DNA of 9,867 nt, taken from contig JAUILX010000025.1 in the NCBI GenBank assembly GCA_030433395.1, positions 1 through 9,867 of the forward strand, in the 5' to 3' direction. Both the position numbers and the translations under genes were made by a program. The notes beneath the pieces are model-generated. The model worked only from the letters and a program-made list of their open reading frames with translations, had not been told where the DNA came from and did not search any database. The stretch's first letter is position 1. Each line of letters opens with the position of its first letter. This DNA is from Chlamydiia bacterium. GTDB taxonomy: Bacteria; Chlamydiota; Chlamydiia; Chlamydiales; JACKPQ01. Of the stretch, positions 1 to 6,701 are shown piece by piece.

Positions 1-1
1 C

Positions 2-385
2 ACCATGGAGGAAGTCTTAAAAGGAAATCGAAATCTTTTTGAAAGCTGCTTTATTTATGCTAGCAATTACAACTGGCAAAAATATCCCGTTATTCATTTT
101 GACTTTACGCAAATTCCAACTGAATCAACAGCTGATCTTGAAAAAGGCCTGCACGAGACAATGGATAACATTGCTGCATCTTATGAACTTTCTCTAAAGG
201 GAACGTCTTTGATGAAAAACTACGCTGAAAAATACCTCATGAGCGGTAAGACATTAGCTGTTGTCGGTGTGAATTTTGATTCAAAGACGCGCAATATTTC
301 AGACTGGAAAGGGCGGGTCATTAAACCTTCTGGAGAACTTATTAAAGAGCTGCACTCGCTCTACCATATCCATGCAAAAAGATAA
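2..385 (+). pseudogene. Internally deleted AAA-ATPase-like / PD-(D/E)XK nuclease family remnant (5' end outside window)
   Basis: The frame is open to the left edge, so the ATG at 5 need not be the start. Counting from that ATG (126 residues), residues 1-65 look like the segment just after the Walker A region of AAA-ATPase_like proteins (Pfam AAA-ATPase_like with PDDEXK_9, formerly DUF1703): a KGNRNLFES stretch, then W24, KYPVIHFDF (26-34) and an amphipathic helix to about 65. From about residue 69 the sequence abruptly matches the extreme C-terminus of the same family: NYAEKYLMSGK (72-82), then VVGVNF and KTRNISDWK. Full members are roughly 500-580 residues, so some 350-400 residues appear to be missing in frame, including the Walker B region and the nuclease ExK strand. 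Walker A would lie left of the window. The gene is probably non-functional. It overlaps the uvrA start by 14 bases. The family call is from memory of its motifs; the internal deletion is an inference from them. Confidence 0.6.
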
Positions 386-3300
386 GATTGTTATAAAAAA
401 TGTGCGCGTGCACAATCTTAAAGGCGTTGATTTGGAGCTCGATCCTAATCAACTAATCGTATTCACAGGTGTGTCAGGATCAGGCAAGTCATCACTTGCT
501 TTTGATACCATTTTTGTCGAAGGGCAAAGGCGCTATGTCGAATCTCTTTCAAATCAAGCACGCAGAATTTTGGGCGATCAGCTAGCTAAACCAGATGCTG
601 AAAGCATCGAAGGGCTTTCCCCAACAATTGCCATTGAGCAGAAAACGGTTGGCCACAATCCTAGATCGACTGTGGGCACTTTAACTTCCGTCTACGATTA
701 TTTACGGGTGCTTTATGCTCGTATTGGAGTGCCTCATTGCCCCATCAGCGGTGAGCGCATTTTGCCGCAAAGCACTGAGCAAATCGTAGGCGCGATTGCA
801 AGCTTTCCAAAAGGTTCAAAGGCTATTTTTTTAGCGCCTTACGCCCGGGGTAAAAAAGGCGAATTCAAAGAAACTTTCGAAGATCTATTGCGCAAAGGAT
901 TTATGCGCATTCGTCTTGATGATCAGCTAGTTGACCTTAACGATGAAATCTCTGTTGATCCTAAAAGCGCTCATAATATCGATCTGGTCATCGACCGCAT
1001 TCTGATCAATCCCGACGAGATGCCAAGAATTCGTGAGGCGGCTACTAATGCTTTAGAACTTGGAAAAGGGGTCATGAGCGTGCTCATCAATGAGAGAGAA
1101 ACGCTTTTTTCGCAAACAGCCTATGCAAAAAAATCCAAACAGTCCTACCCGCCACTTGAGCCTCACGATTTTTCATTCAATCATCCAAACGGCATGTGCC
1201 CAACCTGCCAAGGCCTGGGTCAAACGCTTGATTTTGACCTTGATCAAATCATCGATCCTGAAAAGAGCATCGCCGACGGCGCTTGTTTAGTTGCTGGCTC
1301 CTACGAGACGGTGCGCTGGGGCAATATTTATGACAACTTAGCCAAGCTCTACGATTTTGATGTGCACACTCCTTGGAAAAATCTTCCTGAGCGCGCCCAA
1401 AAGCTGTTTTTAAAAGGCACGCGTAAAAAGTGGCTACGCATGCGCTTTACCCATCCAGAAACGGGCAAGACATGGCACGATTATATTCAGTGGCGCGGAG
1501 TTTTATTTGATGCAAAAAAGCGCTATCAAGAAGCTAAATCAGATGTCTATCGCAAGAAAGCTGAAACGCTCATGACGCAAATGCGCTGCCCTGACTGCGA
1601 GGGCAAACGCATCCGTTCCTATCCTGCAGCAACAAAACTTGATGGAAAAACAATCACAGAACTTTGCTCTTTACCCATCAACGATGCACTTAATTTTTTT
1701 CAAAACATTACGCTAACTAGTCAAGAATTACTCATCGGCGGTGAGTTAATTGCAGAATCTATTCGGGTGCTCACTTATTTGGGCGATGTCGGCCTAAATT
1801 ACTTAACGCTTGATCGCACAGCGCCCACACTCTCGGGTGGAGAGGCCCAGCGCGTGCGTCTTGCCTCACAAATTGGCTCAGGCCTAGTTGGCGCCACCTA
1901 TGTCCTTGATGAGCCATCTATTGGCTTGCACCCGCGCGATCATCAAAAACTGCTCAATACGCTTTGCTTACTCCGTGACCGTGGCAATACGGTGATCGTC
2001 GTTGAGCATGACGAAGACACCATTCGCGCAGCAGACTACTTAGTCGATGTTGGCCCTGGCGCTGGCAGCCGCGGCGGACAAATCATTGCTCGTGGAACTG
2101 CCCATGACATCACCAAAGCCAAACAATCGCTTACAGGCCAATACTTAAGCCGGAAAAAAAGCATCGCTCTACCTAAAAAACGGCGCAAATTACTCAAATC
2201 TGGCATCGCAATAAAAGGTGCCACCCACCACAATTTAAAAAACGTCGACGTCACTATCCCTTTGGGAGGATTTATAGCGGTCACTGGGATTTCAGGATCG
2301 GGAAAATCTTCGCTTATTTCAGACATCTTGTATCCAGCGCTATCCAATGAGCTCATGCGCTCAAGTTTAAAAATTGGCAACCACGCCAAGTTTTCAGGCT
2401 TTGAAAAAATCGATAAAGTGATTGCCATCGATCAAACCGCCATCGGCCGCACGCCAAGATCAAATCCTGCTACCTACACCAAACTCTTTGATCACATCCG
2501 AGATCTATTTGCACAGCTTCCTGAGAGCAAAGCCCGAGGCTATACACCAGGACGCTTTAGCTTTAACGTCAAAGAGGGCTCATGTCCCTACTGCAAAGGA
2601 AGCGGTCTCATCAAAATCGATATGGACTTTATGGAAGCTGTTTGGAAAGAGTGTGAGCAGTGCTTGGGACGCCGCTTTGATCAAGAGACGCTCACAATCA
2701 CCTATAAGGGAAAAACCATCTACGATGTGCTTTGCATGACCATTGAAGATGGGTTGAGCTTTTTTGAATCAATCCCTCCTGTTTTTCACATGCTCCAAAC
2801 CTTAGCAAACGTTGGCCTTGATTACCTCACTCTAGGCCAGCCCTCAACTACACTCTCAGGCGGCGAGGCCCAGCGCATCAAACTTGCAAAAGAGCTCACG
2901 CGCCCATCAACAGGCTCTACATTTTATATTCTCGACGAGCCAACAACAGGGCTGCATTTCGAAGATGTCAACAACCTTTGTAAAGTGCTGCACACCCTTG
3001 TCGATCAAGGCAACACTGTTCTTATCATTGAGCACAACATGGAGCTTGTTAAAACTGCCGATCACATCATCGACCTTGGTCCTGAAGGAGGAGCTGGCGG
3101 CGGTCAAATCATAGCTATTGGCACACCAGAGCAAATCATCAAAGCGAGTACACCGACAGGTGTAGCTCTTTTCGATGCTATCCATCCCAAACCCATTGAT
3201 CCAAAACCCATCACTCGCTCATCCACTGCGGTCAATGAAATCACCGTCGAAGGAGCTGCACAGCACAATCTCAAACAAGTTGATCTCACCTTTCCCCGCG

Positions 3301-5939
3301 GACAAATCTCTGTCTGTACAGGCCCTTCTGGCTCCGGAAAAACGTCCCTTGTCTTTGATACCATTTACGCTGAAGGGCAACGCCGCTACATCGAATGCCT
3401 ATCGCCATATGCACGCAGCTTTGTCTCTCAAATGCCCAAACCAAAAGTTGCCCGTATCGAAGGGCTATCGCCTGCCATCGCCATCGAGCAAAAGCACCAC
3501 GCAGGCAACCCCAGATCAACCGTTGGAACCATGACAGAAGTTTACGACTACTTGCGCATTCTTTATGCACACATGGGAGTGGCCTACTGCCCAGAAACGG
3601 GTGATGAAATCAAAGCCATCAGCAAAACCTACGTGCTAAATGAGCTACTCAAGCTTCCAGAAAAAACCAAACTTCACATCCTAGCTCCCATTCCCTTAAA
3701 AGCAAGCATCGACTTTGAAGCTTTACTTAAAAAACTGCAACGCCAGGGCTTTTTGCGCATCCGCTTCAACGACACATACTTTGAGCTCGGCCAAAACATC
3801 CCCTTCCAAACAGGCCGTAAAAACACATTAGAGCTTGTTGTTGACCGCGTCATGATCAAAGGAGGCGTAGACAATCGCCTGCTTGAAGCCATATCTGCTG
3901 CCACGCAGATAGGTCAAGGGCAAATCATCGCAGCTGCTTCAGATACTGATCACTTTTTTAACCTTGCCTTTGCCGTTGAAAAAACGGGACGCTCCTATCC
4001 CCCGCTCACACCAAACACATTTTCATTCAACACAGAAATCGGTGCCTGCCCTGACTGTACAGGCCTCGGCTACCAGTGGGGAGCAAACTTTGAAAAAATG
4101 CCCGACCTGCAAGATTACACAGCACCTGAGCTCATCGCAGAAATCTGGGGTGAAACGCTCTCTCGCACCTCTCTTACCTACTTTACGAAAATGCTGCAAG
4201 CCCACAAAATTCCTCCCAAAGCAGAGCTTGAGAAGCTCACTTCCAAGCAACTCCAAGTGCTCTTCCACGGATCAGACAAACCCATCGCCTTCGATGGAGC
4301 AACACTTCATTGGCAAGGGCTCAATACCGTCTTGGCAAAAGCTGCAAAAGCATCGCGCTCAAACGTGCGCCGATTTTTAACGCCTCTGATGAAACCTACC
4401 ACTTGCCTCTCCTGCAATGGAGACCGACTTTCTCCCCTCGCCCGCCACGTCAAGGTTAACAAAAAAACCCTCCCCGAGCTTTGCGCCTTGCCTTTGAGCG
4501 ATGCTCGCCCCTTCATTAAAAACATTGCCCCTGAAAAGCATCTAAGCGAAGTCTATGACCAACTTCTCAAGCGCCTACAATTTTTAATCGACATTGGAAT
4601 TGAATACATTTCGCTCAATCGCTCAGCACCTACCCTCTCTGGCGGAGAAGCCCAACGCATCATGCTCGCGCGCCAGCTAGGATCTGGACTCACAGGATGC
4701 CTCTATGTGCTCGATGAGCCCACCATCGGCCTGCACCCACACAACAACGCCCTACTCAACACCGCCCTTTTAAAACTCAAAGCCCTTGGAAACACACTCA
4801 TCATGGTCGAGCATGACCCGCTTACCATGGCAATCGCTGATCAGATTTATGACTTTGGCCCCGCAGCTGGAAACCAAGGCGGTCAGCTCATCGCCACAGG
4901 CACCTACAAAAGCATACAGAAACAAGATTGCCTTACAGGAAATTACCTAAGCGGCAAGCGCACCATTCCCACCCCTAAAAAAAGACGCCCAACTAAAAAT
5001 ACCTTCCGCATTGAAGATGCCAACGTGCATAACCTAAAAAACATCACCTGCGACATTCCTCTTAAAGCCTTCACCTGCTTAACCGGCCTTTCAGGATCTG
5101 GCAAATCAACACTCATGCACCAAGTGATTCGCCCTTGGGCCGAAAGCAGTGACACCTTTGATAAAGTCATTGCTCTCACACAAAATCCCGTTGGCCACAC
5201 CATACGCGCAGACATTGCCACTTATAGCGATCTGCTCACACCCTTGCGCCAGTTTTATGCATCCCTACCAGCAGCCCAAGCCAAAGGCCTGCCGCCTCGC
5301 GCCTTTAGTTACAATACCAAACAAGGCATGTGCCGCACCTGCTGGGGCCTAGGCTCACAAAAAATCGAGCTCCAGTTTCTTCCTCCCGTCAAAGTACCCT
5401 GTACAGCCTGCCACGGTCATCGCTTAAAATCTTTTGCCCTCGACATCACCTATAAGGGCAAACACCTAGGCCACATCCTTAACATGACAATCGATCAAGT
5501 CCTCGAGCACCTCCCTCCCATACCGCGCGTAGAAAGGCTCATCAAACTACTAAAATCCGTCGGCCTTGGATATCTGAAGCTCAATCAAGAAGTCGTTACC
5601 CTTTCAGGTGGCGAGGCCCAGCGCCTGCGCCTTGCCCGCGAGCTCAAATCCCGTCGCACACCCTCAACGCTATACCTCTTTGATGAGCCCACCATCGGCC
5701 TGCATTCAAGCGATATTGCTAATCTCCTCCCGATTTTCCATACCCTCGTCGATAAAGGAGCCACACTCATCATCATCGAGCACAATCTAGAGCTCATCGC
5801 CAACGCCGACCATATCCTTGATCTCGGACCAGAGGCAGGCAAAGCCGGCGGCCAAATTGTCGCTACCGGCACTCCAGAACAGATCGCCCACTGCGAAACC
5901 TCCTACACAGGACAGTATCTCAAAAAGATCAAGATGTGA
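372..5939 (+). CDS. uvrA: Excinuclease ABC subunit A, tandem double-length (four-ATPase) form
   Basis: UvrA is the damage-recognition ATPase of nucleotide excision repair; it loads UvrB on damaged DNA in the cytoplasm. This 1855-residue chain is two UvrA proteins in tandem, about 1-936 and 952-1855, joined by a Pro/Lys-rich linker. Four Walker A motifs are intact: GVSGSGKS (33-40), GISGSGKS (639-646), GPSGSGKT (984-991) and GLSGSGKS (1572-1579). LSGGEAQR signatures start at 487, 828, 1422 and 1744, each followed by Walker B (D513, D855, D1448, D1771) and an EH switch histidine. Every module keeps its CxxC pairs: C276/C279 with C406/C409; C738/C741 with C761/C764; C1226/C1229 with C1345/C1348; C1654/C1657 with C1677/C1680. 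The UvrB-binding region follows the first and third ATP sites. I chose ATG 372 because the protein begins MQKDKIVIKNVRVHNLKG, a normal UvrA N-terminus; a TTG at 276 would add 32 unrelated residues. No good Shine-Dalgarno precedes 372, so coupling to the overlapping remnant is possible. Double-length UvrA is typical of Chlamydiae. Confidence 0.97.
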   Translation: MQKDKIVIKNVRVHNLKGVDLELDPNQLIVFTGVSGSGKSSLAFDTIFVEGQRRYVESLSNQARRILGDQLAKPDAESIEGLSPTIAIEQKTVGHNPRSTVGTLTSVYDYLRVLYARIGVPHCPISGERILPQSTEQIVGAIASFPKGSKAIFLAPYARGKKGEFKETFEDLLRKGFMRIRLDDQLVDLNDEISVDPKSAHNIDLVIDRILINPDEMPRIREAATNALELGKGVMSVLINERETLFSQTAYAKKSKQSYPPLEPHDFSFNHPNGMCPTCQGLGQTLDFDLDQIIDPEKSIADGACLVAGSYETVRWGNIYDNLAKLYDFDVHTPWKNLPERAQKLFLKGTRKKWLRMRFTHPETGKTWHDYIQWRGVLFDAKKRYQEAKSDVYRKKAETLMTQMRCPDCEGKRIRSYPAATKLDGKTITELCSLPINDALNFFQNITLTSQELLIGGELIAESIRVLTYLGDVGLNYLTLDRTAPTLSGGEAQRVRLASQIGSGLVGATYVLDEPSIGLHPRDHQKLLNTLCLLRDRGNTVIVVEHDEDTIRAADYLVDVGPGAGSRGGQIIARGTAHDITKAKQSLTGQYLSRKKSIALPKKRRKLLKSGIAIKGATHHNLKNVDVTIPLGGFIAVTGISGSGKSSLISDILYPALSNELMRSSLKIGNHAKFSGFEKIDKVIAIDQTAIGRTPRSNPATYTKLFDHIRDLFAQLPESKARGYTPGRFSFNVKEGSCPYCKGSGLIKIDMDFMEAVWKECEQCLGRRFDQETLTITYKGKTIYDVLCMTIEDGLSFFESIPPVFHMLQTLANVGLDYLTLGQPSTTLSGGEAQRIKLAKELTRPSTGSTFYILDEPTTGLHFEDVNNLCKVLHTLVDQGNTVLIIEHNMELVKTADHIIDLGPEGGAGGGQIIAIGTPEQIIKASTPTGVALFDAIHPKPIDPKPITRSSTAVNEITVEGAAQHNLKQVDLTFPRGQISVCTGPSGSGKTSLVFDTIYAEGQRRYIECLSPYARSFVSQMPKPKVARIEGLSPAIAIEQKHHAGNPRSTVGTMTEVYDYLRILYAHMGVAYCPETGDEIKAISKTYVLNELLKLPEKTKLHILAPIPLKASIDFEALLKKLQRQGFLRIRFNDTYFELGQNIPFQTGRKNTLELVVDRVMIKGGVDNRLLEAISAATQIGQGQIIAAASDTDHFFNLAFAVEKTGRSYPPLTPNTFSFNTEIGACPDCTGLGYQWGANFEKMPDLQDYTAPELIAEIWGETLSRTSLTYFTKMLQAHKIPPKAELEKLTSKQLQVLFHGSDKPIAFDGATLHWQGLNTVLAKAAKASRSNVRRFLTPLMKPTTCLSCNGDRLSPLARHVKVNKKTLPELCALPLSDARPFIKNIAPEKHLSEVYDQLLKRLQFLIDIGIEYISLNRSAPTLSGGEAQRIMLARQLGSGLTGCLYVLDEPTIGLHPHNNALLNTALLKLKALGNTLIMVEHDPLTMAIADQIYDFGPAAGNQGGQLIATGTYKSIQKQDCLTGNYLSGKRTIPTPKKRRPTKNTFRIEDANVHNLKNITCDIPLKAFTCLTGLSGSGKSTLMHQVIRPWAESSDTFDKVIALTQNPVGHTIRADIATYSDLLTPLRQFYASLPAAQAKGLPPRAFSYNTKQGMCRTCWGLGSQKIELQFLPPVKVPCTACHGHRLKSFALDITYKGKHLGHILNMTIDQVLEHLPPIPRVERLIKLLKSVGLGYLKLNQEVVTLSGGEAQRLRLARELKSRRTPSTLYLFDEPTIGLHSSDIANLLPIFHTLVDKGATLIIIEHNLELIANADHILDLGPEAGKAGGQIVATGTPEQIAHCETSYTGQYLKKIKM
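3177..3224 (+). other. Fusion linker between the two UvrA halves
   Basis: Residues of about 936-951 of UvrA form a short Pro/Lys-rich stretch (HPKPIDPKPI and neighbours) after the last strand of the first half. The next residues, NEITVEGAAQHNLKQVDL, restart a UvrA N-terminus and align with the beginning of the protein (KIVIKNVRVHNLKGVDL). This marks the junction where two ancestral uvrA genes became one frame. The boundary is approximate. Confidence 0.7.
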
Positions 5940-5945
5940 TACAAT
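5940..5945 (+). promoter_or_regulatory. Candidate -10 element for the SRP RNA gene
   Basis: TACAAT starts one base after the uvrA stop codon and lies 5 bases before 5951, the first paired base of the SRP RNA fold, which is a suitable distance for a start site. No convincing -35 hexamer is seen 16-19 bases upstream inside the uvrA 3' end. The RNA might instead be processed from uvrA read-through. Confidence 0.35.
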
Positions 5946-5950
5946 GGACT

Positions 5951-6051
5951 TGCTGAGGGGACGCTTGAGGTGATTGTTTTCGAACCAGGTCAGGACGGGA
6001 ACGTAGCAGCCTTAAGAAATACCAGTCACGCTTAGGCTGATCCCTTCGGCA
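5951..6051 (+). ncRNA. ffs: Signal recognition particle RNA, small bacterial (4.5S) type
   Basis: This RNA scaffolds Ffh in the signal recognition particle, which targets nascent membrane proteins through FtsY. The domain IV core is diagnostic: GTCAGG (5989-5994), stem ACG (5995-5997) with CGT (6002-6004) closing a GGAA tetraloop (5998-6001), then AGCAGCC (6005-6011). These are the bases that form the Ffh-binding symmetric loop in known 4.5S RNAs. The whole element folds into one long hairpin: 5951-5961 pairs with 6041-6051 (11 pairs, two of them G-U), 5964-5969 with 6031-6036, 5970-5976 with 6023-6029 (one bulged G6030), and 5978-5981 with 6016-6019. The length of about 101 nt and the lack of an Alu domain match the short bacterial class. 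It lies 11 bases after uvrA. Its 3' end is antisense to the last 20 bases of mazG. The ends are inferred from pairing and the following T tract. Confidence 0.93.
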
Positions 6052-6646
6052 TTTTTTCATACCTTGCCAAAGCCTCTCTAACAGCCGATTCTGGATTAAT
6101 TCCCGCTTCTTGAGCCTCTACAACCAGTTGCAAAAACCGCTCACCCATATCTTTGGTCATTTCTTTGGGTAAAAGCTCAGGGTGATGCTTGCGCAAGCGT
6201 TTGATCACTTTTGAGGCACGCAACAAAATAGGCAAATCCTTAGGAAGGTCGTCAAATAAATTATTTACTGCTCGCTTTTGTTTCTCTTGGCTCTTGATCC
6301 GCTCCCAATGAATGACAACATCGTCATCATGCTCGAGCTTAATATCACCAAAAACATGTGGGTGGCGCCTTATGAGTTTATTCTTTAATTGCTCAATGAT
6401 TTGATCAATTGTGAAGCGTCCCTGCCTCTCTGCTACCTTCCCATAAAAAATCACCGTATAGAAAAGATCTCCAAGCTCTTCAAGAATATGCTCATCATCG
6501 CTGTTATAGACAGCATCAACGACTTCGTGCGCCTCTTCAAGCACATACCGCGCTAGAGATTCAAATGTTTGCTTAACATCCCAAGGGCACCCATCAGGGC
6601 CATTGAGCCTTTCAGCGACCTCTAATAGTTCTTTGAATGCATCCAT
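6032..6646 (-). CDS. mazG: MazG-family nucleoside triphosphate pyrophosphohydrolase with a reduced C-terminal domain
   Basis: MazG proteins hydrolyse (d)NTPs to NMP and pyrophosphate, clearing abnormal or surplus nucleotides. Numbered from the upstream ATG at 6661, the all-alpha NTP-PPase core shows GCPWD (24-28), the metal-binding EEAHE (42-46), E62-x-x-D65, and the RRHPHVFGD block (98-106). I prefer the ATG at 6646 (204 residues): it has GGTGA eight bases upstream, and the best promoter would start RNA near 6666, leaving only a few bases ahead of 6661. Full two-domain MazG is about 260 residues. Here the second domain (from DLPILLRASK) is shortened: the helices that carry its own EExxE motif are missing and the chain resumes at a GERFLQLVVEA helix. 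The active site is in the intact first domain, so the enzyme is probably functional. The gene is convergent with ffs, overlapping it by 20 bases, and divergent from the large gene at 6701. Confidence 0.93.
   Translation of the reverse strand: MDAFKELLEVAERLNGPDGCPWDVKQTFESLARYVLEEAHEVVDAVYNSDDEHILEELGDLFYTVIFYGKVAERQGRFTIDQIIEQLKNKLIRRHPHVFGDIKLEHDDDVVIHWERIKSQEKQKRAVNNLFDDLPKDLPILLRASKVIKRLRKHHPELLPKEMTKDMGERFLQLVVEAQEAGINPESAVREALARYEKMPKGSA
6041..6057 (+). terminator. SRP RNA closing helix plus T tract, intrinsic terminator
   Basis: The 3' strand TCCCTTCGGCA (6041-6051) of the 11-bp closing helix is followed at once by six T residues (6052-6057). The mature RNA's own terminal helix thus doubles as the terminator stem. 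The same bases read on the minus strand are codons near the end of mazG. Confidence 0.65.
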
Positions 6647-6674
6647 TGACTTTTTCACCATAATAAGTTAACAT
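6646..6674 (+). promoter_or_regulatory. Candidate promoter for the large repeat-protein gene
   Basis: TTGACT (6646-6651) and TAACAT (6669-6674) are spaced by 17 bases. The predicted start near 6681 gives a leader of about 20 bases that includes the ribosome site. The -35 box overlaps the preferred mazG start codon, and the -10 overlaps the mazG -10 by two bases. The -10 match is only four of six. Confidence 0.4.
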
Positions 6675-6701
6675 CATAGCCTAAATTCGAAGGAAAATCA
6701 A
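6673..6701 (-). promoter_or_regulatory. Sigma-70-type promoter for mazG
   Basis: On the minus strand TTGATT (6696-6701) and TATGAT (6673-6678) are separated by 17 bases, close to the TTGACA/TATAAT consensus. The predicted start near 6666 gives a leader of about 20 bases with GGTGA before the ATG at 6646. The -35 box touches the first base of the divergent gene's start codon. Confidence 0.55.
6689..6694 (+). promoter_or_regulatory. Ribosome binding site fixing the start at 6701
   Basis: GAAGGA lies six bases before the ATG at 6701, a good Shine-Dalgarno match and spacing. It is the clearest ribosome site in the window. Confidence 0.7.

Noticed and set aside
5..7. ATG at 5 as the true start of the first gene
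   Set aside because: The frame is open to the window edge, and the first visible residues correspond to the middle of the family's ATPase domain, so the start is probably further left.
362..367. TACCAT as a -10 box for uvrA
   Set aside because: It would start RNA at or inside the ATG, has no fitting -35, and matches only four of six bases.
276..371. A 32-residue N-terminal extension of UvrA from a TTG codon at 276
   Set aside because: The extra residues resemble no UvrA N-terminus and run antiphase through the conserved tail of the remnant gene. ATG 372 gives the normal beginning.
2036..5872. Several minus-strand and alternative-frame ORFs of 60-140 codons inside uvrA
   Set aside because: They lie in the shadow of a strongly conserved coding frame, have low-complexity or Cys/Arg/Ser-rich translations and show no independent start signals.
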